Of a DNA stretch of 64,000 nt, positions 12,340-21,817 are shown piece by piece. Each line of letters starts with the position of its first letter. Position 1 is the first letter of the stretch. The stretch spans positions 124,001-188,000 of the forward strand of contig JAMQCK010000007.1 of the NCBI GenBank assembly GCA_024196135.1, read 5' to 3'. The translations under genes were made by a program, and so were the position numbers. Source of the DNA: Pleurotus ostreatus/Saccharomyces cerevisiae fusant. Its lineage: Eukaryota; Opisthokonta. The notes under the pieces were generated by a model, which searched no databases, had not been told where the DNA came from, and saw only the letters and a list, made by a program, of their open reading frames with translations.

Positions 12340-12860
12340 AATGTCTTCTCGTCGCGAAGACCGGCGCACTCACCTAAGCGACCGCCAGTCTTCTACGCGC
12401 AACTACAACACCACTACGTTCTGCACGTCTCCATCCAATCCACCGTCTTGCATCTCGAAAAGACCCTCACGGATTCTGGCTTTTTGACTGAGCAGGGAGA
12501 TTCTGCGTCTTTCGTACTTACGTGGGGATGGGCGTATTGTTGGTCTGCTAACCGGTGATGCAGGGCGTTCTCAATCACCCTATGATTCTGTGACGGATGC
12601 TACGCCCTACTGGTATGGTGGGTTGACCAGTAGATCAAAGCCAAGTTCCCTGATTGTAGCCTCTACGATGATCCTCGCTGATATTGTACCGTAGTACGAG
12701 TATATTCGGACAATTGCATGTCTGAACTTTATTGCTGGAGCCTGAGCTGTGCGATCAGCGTCTTTTCGACTTCGTTCACACGTGAATATGCAGGTCGAGC
12801 TTTGTGCGGATGTGTGGGTCCATGCTTGGCCTGTTGATGTTTGACTCGTGACTATAACTG
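12340..12860 (+). pseudogene. Truncated, frameshifted duplicate of the 3' end of the peptidase-like gene at 17911-19717
   Basis: The stretch 12340-12690 aligns at nucleotide level with 19362-19717. Shared blocks include CTTCTCGTCG(C/T)GAAGACCGGCG, GAGCAGGGAGATTCTG and AAGTTCCCTGATTGTAGCCT. The similarity continues past the stop into the parent's 3' flank (GCGATCAGCGTCTT and GGTCCATGCTT blocks, to about 12860 against about 19905), so the duplicated unit included non-coding DNA. The coding part is broken. The 5' three quarters of the gene are absent. An extra T in the CTTACGTGGGGATGG stretch shifts the frame just after the GDSGS block, and that block reads GDSAS. An open frame of 84 codons at 12304-12558 only partly overlaps the homologous frame. 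I regard this as a relic, not a gene. Confidence 0.8.
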
Positions 12861-12935
12861 ATTTCCAATCGTGGCCGGCTCCGCGCCGTGCGCGTGTCGC
12901 CCGTCCCGGGCGCTTCGAGTTGCCCCACGACGACC

Positions 12936-14923
12936 ATGTCCAGTCCCTTGTCGTCCACCACCAAGTATGCCGCGTCCCCTCGACCTTTCTACGTACAGAA
13001 TTGACATGACATCAGGAAGCCAGTGAGGACCTACAAGGGCCGCTCAAAGGCACGTAAACAGACCGTACAACATAGCATTCAACCATTGATAGTGCATTCA
13101 TAACAGCGGAGAGGCAAAGCGGCCCAGGACAAGTGCGCTGTGTCGTGTATAAGAAGGGGGGACAATAACTGACGCGTCGCAGTTCTGACAGTTCTTCCTC
13201 TTCCGAGTGGGAGGACGACGAGAAGCCGAGTGCGAAGATGCCGCCACCCGCGACCCCTGCGAGCAAGAAGCCTGAGCCAAACTTCAAGGTGCGTGCTATA
13301 TTCTCGAACCCCGACACTTATCTGACGCCACTGAAGGTCCCCGAGCCCAAGGGCGCGACGCCCAACGCGAAGTGAGTGTCCAGTCGCGTCAACACGACGC
13401 GTTTCTCAACGAACATAGGACCGAAATCGCGTCCCCCGCCCAGAGCAAGCCCGAGTCTGCTAAGAAGAAGACCCATGTCCGCAACTCTTCCTCCATCAGC
13501 TCCCTCAGACGCGCCGCCCAAGGCTCGGACATCGCCTCCCCCGCGTCGCTCACCAAGCCCATCTCGCGCAGCCGGTTCGCGCCTGCGTGCGTATCCCCTC
13601 TCCCTCACTTCAGACCACCCAACTAAGGCGTCCACTATCCACAGCCGCGAAGAGCCCGACCCCGATCCCGAGGAAACCGACGACGGCGCGTCCGTGGCCG
13701 AGTCCTTCGTGAGCAACACCAAGATCCGCCGCACCGAGGCCGAGCGCATCGAGTATTTCCGCAACCAGCCCGAGTGCGGGGAGATCGAGCCGCACCGCGC
13801 GTTCTGCACGCGCTGCAACAAGCACGTCGGCCTTGGGAAGAAGCAGACGTACACGGTGCGCCCGTGGGAGACGCACAGGGCGAAGTGCGACCAGAAGCTG
13901 CCGGTATCGATGATGTGAGTTGGGCGCTGAATGGGTGGGTGTGGGTGGCTGATACGGTGATAGGCCGGGCGATGATGAGCCGGAGGATGAGACTGCATCT
14001 GTGTCGGCGGCGACGCCTAGTGAAGCAACCGTGCGGCGCTCGGAGGCGGAGAGGAAGGCCATGTTGGAGGCAGATACTCGTGCAGAGGAGCTTGAGCCAC
14101 ATCAGGCGCTTTGCAGGAAGTGCCACAAGTGGATCAAATTGTCTACCCAGCAACGATACGGGTACGTGCCCAGCGCCCCTCGTCTTGGTCTCTTCTCACT
14201 CCCTAGCAGACTGTCCAACTGGAATCGTCATCAGCGCAGCTGCGCGGACGCTGTGTAAGTCGTGATATAACTGCCGTCAGTCTGGCGCTTACTCAGAGAC
14301 GCTCTATAGACCGAGTGCCCGTGTGTCGAGCGCTCAGCGGCGGGTCTACTTGTGCAATGACAAGCAAGCGAACGACCCGCAGCCAGACAGCGTTCAGTGC
14401 AAAGCGTGCGGTGGAAGGATAGCGCTCGAGGGCGATGGCGAGTACAATTTGTCGAGCTGGCAGCAGCACAAGAGCATCTGCAGCTTCACTAGGTATGCCT
14501 TGCCCTTTTTCTAGACATGCTCATTCTGACCGAGACCTTTTTACTAGCCCTGTTGGCGTTTCCACTCCTGCCACAGCCCCCGCCCCGCCCTCCGTCGCCT
14601 CGACTGACGGCACGCTTATTCCCGACGGCAGCCCCGTCTCCCAAGGCAAGAAGCGCGTTCGCGAAGAGGACCACGAGGACGAAGCCGCCCCAGCTGTACC
14701 CGCCGACGAAGACGAACGCCCGACGAACCGCCCGCGGACGGAGAACTACGTCGCGCCCGACGCGAAGCCGCCGCCAGGCCCTTTCGGCTGGTTCCTGGAG
14801 CTCCCTCCGGTGAAGAGCTTCCTGGATGGCTTCCGGGAGCGGTTTGGGGGTGGGAAGACGCCTGCTGCAGGGGCGGAGACGGAGGGTACCTCCCAGGAGA
14901 GTGCTGCGAAGGCGGAGAACTAA
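12936..14923 (+). CDS. Protein with three Cys2-His-Cys repeats, function unknown
   Basis: Spliced gene with a probable start at 12936 (MSSPLSSTT). The first two or three exons are uncertain, because a short exon near 13016-13054 can be joined in more than one phase. The body reads through SSSSSEWEDDEKPS, then Ser/Lys-rich sequence, then three copies of one motif: FCTRCNKHVGLG...WETHRAKC near 13800-13890, LCRKCHKWIKLS...WNRHQRSC near 14110-14245, and CKACGGRIALEG...WQQHKSIC near 14399-14485. The spacing C-x2-C-x(~18-20)-W-x2-H-x3-C suggests a small zinc-binding unit; two of the units begin EPHxAxC. The tail is acidic, has a KKRVREEDHEDE patch, and ends AAKAEN. I do not recognise the family. 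Nuclear or DNA/RNA binding is only a guess from the zinc-finger-like spacing and the basic patch. Confidence 0.7.
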
Positions 14924-15126
14924 GTTTTTTTGCAGAGGCAAGGAGTTTGATACAGGACACGATGTAGCTTTGTTTCTCAATGATCTCTGTATACGAGACA
15001 CGATACCTTGTTCAGACGTAGGCTTTGCGATACTTTTTGGTTAGCTCCGTGTATACCCGAGGGAGACTGGACTGGATTGCCCGAGCGGTCGGGGAAGTTT
15101 GAGCTTCAGTCTAGTCGGAGGGCGTC
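14924..15126. other. Spacer between the Cys2-His-Cys gene and the TIR element
   Basis: Short non-coding stretch beginning with a T7 run (14927-14933) just after the stop codon. No gene is seen. Confidence 0.35.
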
Positions 15127-16260
15127 TGTCGGAAATCGGCCGGATTCGTGACCACTCGTGGCGGGCGGTGACGCGGTGATCACTGCTGGCGTGGCCAGTG
15201 GCCAACCGAAATCACCAACGATCACTGGTTCTCACTCGCGGCGTTATCCGTGGTCACTGGACATCACTGCTGGTCACTATACCGCCCGGTCGGCCAACTA
15301 ACGACGGACAAGCATATATAACCTTGAAAAACAGTGTAGCCCCTCATTACGAGATGTAAAGACCATAAACAGGCTATGAAGTAGTCGTGCAGCGCGTATC
15401 CTAGCGCTCACCTACACGGAATGCGGACTTGGTAGCTGGGGAGTTCTTTGTGGCGCTTTTGGTGGCAAGCACGGCGTCTCCCGAATGACGTATATACTGC
15501 GTCAGCGCCAGCCAGACCAGCTCGTCCCACACCTTCATCGTCTTCTGCGATCCGGCGTTCTCTTCGTGCGCCGCTTGAGTTCCATGAGTTAGATGTGGCG
15601 TAGGTGAGTTGATGCACAGGGCTCCTGCCTGCGACGAGCTGTTGCTGACACACTTACAGTTCGACGGTGCGGTAGTAGGTGATACCTTGTCGATGTCGAT
15701 GATTTGCCATGAGTTGGTGCGTTCGCCCTTGATTGAACTATCGTTACGATCATTGACCTCCTACTTTGCAGCGGTTGGTTCCTCGTCGATGGTCTCGAGC
15801 TGCTCCGGATGGCCCGTCACGTACGCCACTTTCATCTTTTCTTCGAAGCGCTGCTGACATTCTCACTTAGACGGCAAATGTGTCGGCAAGGCAATATGAT
15901 GTGTGAGGGGGATAGATTGCTGAGTAGGACGGTTTGTATCCATGGCTTCCTTTGTGCGTGTAGCGTAGTATTTCAGTGCAATATCAACTTTTTTTTTGCC
16001 ATACACGGGATAGACGTATGGTGAGCATCGGGACGAGGGTCCCGATCTGATTTTTTTTGTGAGCGCGGGGCGAGCCAGTGACGACCAGTGAGCCCGAGTG
16101 ATCACTCGCCTTCACTGGATTCACCAGTGATCACAGTGATCAGCGTGATCACTAGGGATCCCGTCCAAGTAGCGCTTATCACTCGCTCAGATCGTGATTC
16201 GGTGATCACCGGTGGTCACTCGTGGTTACTCGTGCGCACCAATCCGCCCGTTTTCCGACA
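15127..16260. mobile_element. 1.13 kb non-autonomous element with ~24-bp terminal inverted repeats
   Basis: The left end reads TGTCGGAAATCGGCCGGATT from 15127. The reverse complement of the right end (16260 inward) reads TGTCGGAAAACGGGCGGATT, and both continue with GTG; there are three mismatches in 24. Inside both ends lie clusters of short palindromic GTGATCAC-like words (15170-15285 and 16085-16235). Subterminal repeats of this kind are typical transposase-binding arrays of DNA transposons. No long transposase frame is present, so it would need help in trans. I could not identify a target-site duplication, and the superfamily is not assignable by eye. Confidence 0.7.
15405..15860 (-). pseudogene. 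Possible gene fragment carried inside the TIR element
   Basis: On the minus strand three open patches lie in order: QRFEEKMKVAYVTGHPEQL..., SIKGERTNSWQIIDID... and KTMKVWDELVWLALTQYI.... Stops or implausibly short introns separate them, so no intact product can be built. I do not recognise the protein. It may be a captured host fragment or decayed transposase. Confidence 0.3.
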
Positions 16261-16623
16261 ATTCGTGAAGGCGGAGAACTAGGTTGCCTCAGAAGCTAGG
16301 GATCAGATGCCCCGAAGGAAGTGATATTGTACGCAAGACACCATCAGAGCGCCCAGCGGTAGCCTGGTGACCAAACCTCCGACGCGATGCGAAGCCGCGT
16401 TGGAGGGCTTGGTAAAATACGTCAGAATTTTGGCTGACAGCCCTTATGATCGAATTTGTGACAGAACGTGCGCGGCGGCAAAGTCCGAGGCAGCCAAAAT
16501 TTCCTTTTTGGGGACTAATAGGGCGCCGCGCGACGCGGGCGACGCGTCTGTCTCCCGCGTCCATGAGACCTTACGCGCACTCGGCATACCTAGTACTTCA
16601 GTAACGCGTCGCTCTGAGCGCAC

Positions 16624-16920
16624 ATGGCGCCTAAGAACAGCTCCTCAAAACATCATAATATTTTCTACTCGGGTGATGTTCCTGGTGTGCGGGCAAACGC
16701 GTCCGCAGGCGCTAGCACAAGCCGACTCAGCTTCAAGCCAAGTAGCAAGCGGAAGTCGAGGGCGAAGGCTGAGGCAGACGCACGGCCGTCTCAACTCAGC
16801 CTCCCTCCCTTGTCCACCTCTTCAGTCGAGATCGAGCGACCAGCAGCGCGCCCATCGTCGCCGACTCCGCCCTTGGTCCAGCCACGGCAGACATGGGATA
16901 CGCCTCCCACGTACCCGTGA
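16624..16920 (+). pseudogene. Short basic/Ser-rich open frame behind the left arm
   Basis: A 98-codon frame beginning MAPKNSSSKHHNIFYSG, rich in Ser, Lys and Pro, with no recognised domain. It begins about 80 bp after the left inverted arm and ends at the body of the oppositely oriented helicase fragment. I infer it is the 5' stub of a repeat-borne gene; its product is unknown. Confidence 0.35.
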
Positions 16921-17298
16921 GGCATGTATGCGCGTCAATGGTGCCACTATAATCGTGATACCATTTCTCCTCTCCAGGTAGACGTGTAGGATCGCCACAA
17001 GAGTCTTTCCGAAGCCGGTCCCAGCGCAGAGGAAGGTATCCTTGCCGCTGAGTATAGAGAAGGCGGTAGCGAGCTGTTCGGCCTTCGGGCAGTGACGTTC
17101 TCCTGTACGATACCAGCAGAGTAGGCAGAGGTCCAGAGCGGTCGCTATAGAGCATAAGGGTCGTAGTCCGAGTATATAAGCGTGTGGTAGCGAGGCGCGA
17201 TTAATGTTGCCGAGCGCGAGTTCGAGCTTGGTCTGAGGGATCTGTGCTTCGAGCCAGCTTTCAAGAGACAGTGGGTGGGTCGGGGGTGTATCAGACAT
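16822..17298 (-). pseudogene. 5' fragment of a RecQ-like DEAD/DEAH helicase gene
   Basis: Minus-strand frame from 17298. After MSDTPPTHPLSLESWLEAQ it carries PKAEQLATAFSILSGKDTFL, Walker A CAGTGFGKTLV and IIVAPLT, matching motifs 0, I and Ia of RecQ-type helicases found in repeated copies in agaric and polypore genomes. Homology stops after motif Ia, so the Walker B, motifs III-VI and RecQ C-terminal parts are absent. It starts ~70 bp from the right inverted arm. A non-functional remnant is most likely. An internal intron near 17110-17210 is possible, because the frame there looks non-homologous. Confidence 0.65.
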
Positions 17299-17537
17299 TG
17301 GATTAAAGCCGTGGCATGAGTACGGTAATGGTCGTGGAGGTCGTAAAGCAAGAAGTAACTGGAGCGTCGCGGCGCCCTATTAGTCCCCAAAAAGGAAATT
17401 TTGGCTGCCTCGGACATTGCCGTCGCGCACGTTTTGTCACAAATTCGATCATAAGGCCTGTCAGCCAAAATTCTGACGTATTTTACCGGTCCCTCCCACG
17501 CCGCTTCGCTTGTGGCATGGGAGGGCTCCGGTCTAGC

Positions 17538-17910
17538 CCAGCGGCGGCCAGGATGTTCCACTTCGCACTCGACAGAGAAGACACTGGACAGCCAAGCACG
17601 TCGTGATTGCATGCGACCACTTGAAACGACCGCGGGTACATGATTCTGATCCCTTGGACAGACAAGCATGCGGAGAATAGTAGTCCAAACGACTTTTCCA
17701 AAGTCAAGGGAAAGGTTCCCACAGGGTGTATTAGCCGGACAGCGTATTACTATTACTGCTGGACAGCAAGTCGGGAAGATCCGAAACGGGAGGCAAGCCC
17801 ACATTGCTGACTAAGCAACGCGTGCGGGTGGTTGTGGATCAGGGGCGTCGATCATCAGGGTCAATCGTCTCTTTCCTCCTGCCTTGTCCTCCCCCGATAC
17901 TGACACTAAT
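17538..17910. other. Intergenic spacer upstream of the peptidase-like gene
   Basis: 373 bp with no supported gene. It follows the right inverted arm and leads into the proposed start at 17911. No clear TATA element. Confidence 0.35.
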
Positions 17911-19717
17911 ATGTACATGGAGGTCTGTAACATCCTCCATCCCTTTCTTCGCGAAGTAGATGTAGTTCTAACATGTTCATCCTTAGATACCTGGAACAGG
18001 AATTACTGCATGGGTAGCAGACGAGACTGATCGCCTCACCGACAACTATCCTTGCGCCTACACGGACTTTTGGGGTAGCCGCATCCCCTGCGTATACAAG
18101 ACAGGCTCTTTGTGGCCCGCTCTCACTCCTGCTTACTGTGGTTATTGGCGCAGCAGGATCGTTCGCGAGGCCCGGCCTGTTTACGGTCATCCTATTAGCC
18201 CTTCTTGGCTTTCTACTGGCCAGAAGATTTGCGACGTCCTCGACCATCATGGAATCAAGTGGACGTCCGTCGACCCACTTGCCTTCGCGGACGCTGAGGA
18301 AGCCGAGCCCCTTTGTCCGCTCCTCATCTACATTGGCGTGTTGCCACGTTCTCTCCCATACGACGACGCCGTAGTCATCGCCAGTACGGTCAAAGAGATT
18401 CTCGCGGACACCGGGCACCCCGATGTCGAGGTTGCGCTCGCCGAGTCGCTCTATCGTGGGTCCTCGCGAGAGCGCAAATGGGACCCACTCGACATGATGT
18501 ACGATTTCCTTGACGATCATCTGGCCCTTTGCAAGCCATTCACCGCGACGCTCGGTATTCCCATCGCGCCGCTCGGCGACCCGCAACGCGAGGGTACGGG
18601 CGCGCTCTACTATCGTATTGGCGCCGGCGATCGCGAGCGCATCGTCCTGCTGACGTGCGCGCACGTCGTGTGTCTCGATGGCTGCGCGGGGCAAGCGGAG
18701 TGCAGCGCGCGACAGGAAGTCATTGCCCCTGGCGAACAAGCCTTCAAAGACGGCCTCGAACACATTCAAGACATCATCAACGACAGCTCGAGGCGCATAC
18801 GAAATGCGGAGGCGACACTCCATGAACTTGGGCACCACATCGAGGGGGAGCCTATACGCACCACTGAGAAGCACGAATTGATGAGGAACATGATTAAGTG
18901 GGAGACCGCACGAATAGAAGAAGCGAACACTCTGCGCGACTCGGTCAAGACCACCCGCTCCCGACCCGAAGAGCGTGTCATTGGCTCCGTCCTTCATGTC
19001 GAGAGGAACGATGCACCGGCCGAAGCGTACGGTTACCCTCGGGACTTCGCGTTGGTGGAGATGTACAAGGAGAAGATGGATTGGTCAACTTTTCACGGTA
19101 ACAAGGTGTTCATTGGTATGTAGTCTCTCTCCTTATCTGACACAGTCGACCTTTGCTCCCCTCCGTGTTAGTGAGCCCTCCGTGATCCTCACTAACATCG
19201 ATTCTTAGGTGACAACCTCACTTCCAATCAGTTCCGAAGAGCACTGTTTCCCCAGGTTTACGCCCATGGCCAATATCCCGACGACGGTCTACTGCAAGCG
19301 TGTGGTATTGTTACCGACGACGAGTTTCGAAACCCCCAGGGCCTCGACAAATATAACAAGAAATGCCTTCTCGTCGTGAAGACCGGCGCATTCACTGGAA
19401 CGACCATCGGCCGCGTCAACGGTCTCGAGTCTTTTACGCGCCTATACGACGACCATGGCGCCCATCACACGTCCACTCAGTTCGCCGTTTTATGCTTGGA
19501 GAGGAACATCACGCATTTTAGCTGCTTTGCCGAGCAGGGAGATTCTGGGTCTATCGTACTTACGGGGGATGGGCGAATTGTTGGTCTGCTCACCGGTGGT
19601 GCGGGGCCTTCTGAATCGCCCTATAATGCTGTATCGTATATCACTCCCTACTGGTGGGTTGAGCAGCAGATCAAGGCCAAGTTCCCTGATTGTAGCCTTT
19701 ACGACGGCCCTCGCTGA
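17911..19717 (+). CDS. Trypsin-fold (PA clan) serine peptidase-like protein
   Basis: Exons 17911-17922, 17987-19115 and 19209-19717, about 549 aa. The tiny first exon (MYME) is the weakest part. The order of motifs fits a chymotrypsin-like triad: His in LLTCAHVV (~residue 230), Asp in RDFALVEM (~357), Ser in EQGDSGSIVLTGDGRIVGLL (~493). Between His and Asp lies a long helical, charged insertion (~240-340, with EQAFKDGLEHIQDIINDSS and TARIEEANTLRDSVKTTRS) that probably forms coiled coil. About 200 residues precede the peptidase part and have no recognised domain. There is no signal peptide, so it should act inside the cell. Substrate and pathway are unknown. A broken copy of its 3' end lies at 12340-12860. 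Confidence 0.78.
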
Positions 19718-20019
19718 TATCGATACCGCAATAGTAGTGGTAGACTTTCAACCGTTTTTCTGTATAAATTGTATTGCTAAGACCTGGGCCATGCGATCAG
19801 CGTCTTTGCGACCTCGCCCATCCATGGATATGCAGGGGTCGAGCTATGTGCGCATATGTAGGTCCATGCTTAGCCGGTTGTTGTTTGACTCGTGAATATG
19901 TATAGAATAAATTGTTTTCGGACCGCGGTCAGGTGATTCGGCAGCACAACGGCCGCCCACAAGCGTGTTCGATCCACCTTGCTCCTGGCTTTCATCTACA
20001 CTGAATCAGACCTCTCGAC

Positions 20020-21730
20020 ATGTCGCTGGCTTTTCCGTCAAGTAGTCCGTGCTTTCTGTCACTCCCTCCGGATCTACACATCTTGATTCTGTCGCTGTTG
20101 CCTCCCAAGAGTATCGTCACAATCAGGCAGGTGAGGTCGCCTTCTTGCAAACACGCGACCGAGTGGCTGACAGCACGAGTTATAGACCTGCAAAGCCTTG
20201 CGAGCGTTCACCGAGCTGCGCACGGTATGGCTGACTGCTCTCAAGCGCGTTTGTCTAGCAAATGCAGTACCCTTCGTCACGTACAACTTCGAGCGCATGA
20301 CTCGCGATGAGCTCGAGTATGCTGCTAGCATGCCGGATCGCATCAAGCATGCTGGCCGCACCGCGTATTCAAAAACAGGCATACCCATGATCCATGCCAT
20401 CAAAGAGCGACGTCTACCTATCCGTCTGTCTGCCGCTGGTCCTGGCGGATGGGACCGGGAGGAAAACGACCTGCTTGGCCTGGCAGTCATTCCTGGAGGT
20501 CGCTTCGTGCTAGGGAGGACGGAAGATGCTCTGATCCTATGGGACCTGGACAAAGACTTTGACAGACCGTGTTTGATGCTCCAGGGCGAAATCGACGCAT
20601 ACCCAGGCTCGTATCTGGCTGACGCGGTCATTGACTGTGCCTACTGTGCGCATTACCCTGAGGAGTCCAAAGTTCGCATATGTGTCAGCGCCTTCAGGTG
20701 GGCTACGAATTGCAGAGTTACCTCACCGTACCCGCCACTGATACTGCCCTTAGATCGCTGAGAGGCCTCAACGAATACAGACATGAGGGCGAACATACTT
20801 GCTTTGTATACGAGCTCAATCTCGCCGCTGATCCTCCTACTTTCACGCCCATCAACCACATGAAAGATGTCATCTTCATGGGCTTCGCGGAAAGTAGAGA
20901 GCGTATCATCGTCGAAAGCATATCGGGTGACCTCATCGGAGTCTGGGATGTCGAGCAGAACACCGCTGTCTCGTGGGATACCTCTGTTGAAGACGTTGGT
21001 CAGGATGTGAGCCCAGTCAGATACACTGGCATTTTGGCACTGAATCCTTTGCCAGATACCGGCAGTCACCGACCACCACGTTATCTATGCGTCGGTCTGC
21101 GAATGTCAATTGGCGGCGTATCGTCTACCTCCATCCCAGCCCTGCACTGGCAGATTGCCAGCTCCATCACGCTTGCAGCTTGTCCAGAAGATGGACTGTT
21201 TCGAGCAGCAAACCAGCGAAGCTGTTATGACATCCAAGTCAGCGAATTACAACTCATCGGGCATCGGTGACTTCGTAGTCGTGGACGTCACTGTCAACGG
21301 CGTCGACGCGACGCGGCTCGTGAAGCGCCTTTGCATACGGTCGACACCCGACGATACGCCCATCGGTCCCCCGTTCGTCCTTACTGACGATGACATCGTT
21401 CGGGTAGCAGCGCCTAAGCAGGGTGCGGACACGGTCACGACGGCCTACGAGCCCGCGGATCTCATGCGAGGCGAGCTGATGGTGAACATCGCGCCGCTCG
21501 AGGATCCGACGCCGGGGCAAACGATGTACTTGAAGCGGAAAAGGGGCAGTTTCTTTTCCCAGAATGTCGTGTGGCCGCGGACAAGAGGGGAATACGACAT
21601 ATGCGCTGTGACGGGGAGAGTATGCGTGGGTCGGATGGATAAGAATATGTTGCTTGTGTGCGATTTTGTACCGCCGTATCCGGATAGTCGACCGGACTTG
21701 GAGTTCTATGCCTCGACCCGTACATTTTGA
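20020..21730 (+). CDS. F-box protein, paralogue B of a dispersed pair
   Basis: Four exons: 20020-20130, 20186-20697, 20754-21006, 21056-21730; about 516 aa. The F-box spans intron 1 (SLPPDLHILILSLLPPKSIV then TCKALRAFTELRTVWLTALK). The rest is propeller-like with FVLGRTEDALILWDL and SGDLIGVWDVEQNTA. It aligns end to end with 8972-10651, including the C-terminal VTGRVCVGRMDKNMLLVCDF against ATGRLCVGRVDKNMLYIYDF, and shares all three intron positions. The start follows about 300 bp after the peptidase-like gene, in the same direction. Inferred role: SCF substrate receptor of unknown specificity. Confidence 0.84.
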
Positions 21731-21817
21731 GGCAATATCATTATAATCGCGCTAGGCATGGCTTTCTCAAATCGAATTAACGCGACAGAACAAGTACGAT
21801 TCGGATACAAGAAGAGT

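Larger units (their letters stand above)
16369..17537. repeat. Large inverted repeat: ~170-bp arms enclosing ~820 bp
   Basis: The left arm (about 16369-16541) and right arm (about 17367-17537) are inverted near-copies. Shared text includes TAAAATACGTCAGAATTTTG, TATGATCGAATTTGTGACA and CCAAAATTTCCTTTTTGGGG, ending GGGCGCCGCG. Each arm sits directly upstream of a truncated open frame that points inward (16624 on plus, 17298 on minus), so each arm looks like the same promoter/5' region in opposite orientation. This could be a foldback-type element or a collision of two 5'-truncated repeat copies. Confidence 0.8.

Noticed and set aside
15071..15130. tRNA-like D-arm text (GCCCGAGCGGTC) resembling a Leu/Ser tRNA
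   Set aside because: No matching acceptor stem, anticodon arm or T-loop (GTTCGAATC-like) follows.
17906..18997. 363-codon open frame on the minus strand
   Set aside because: It is fully antisense to the peptidase-like gene, has no domain, and is explained by GC-biased third positions in the sense strand.
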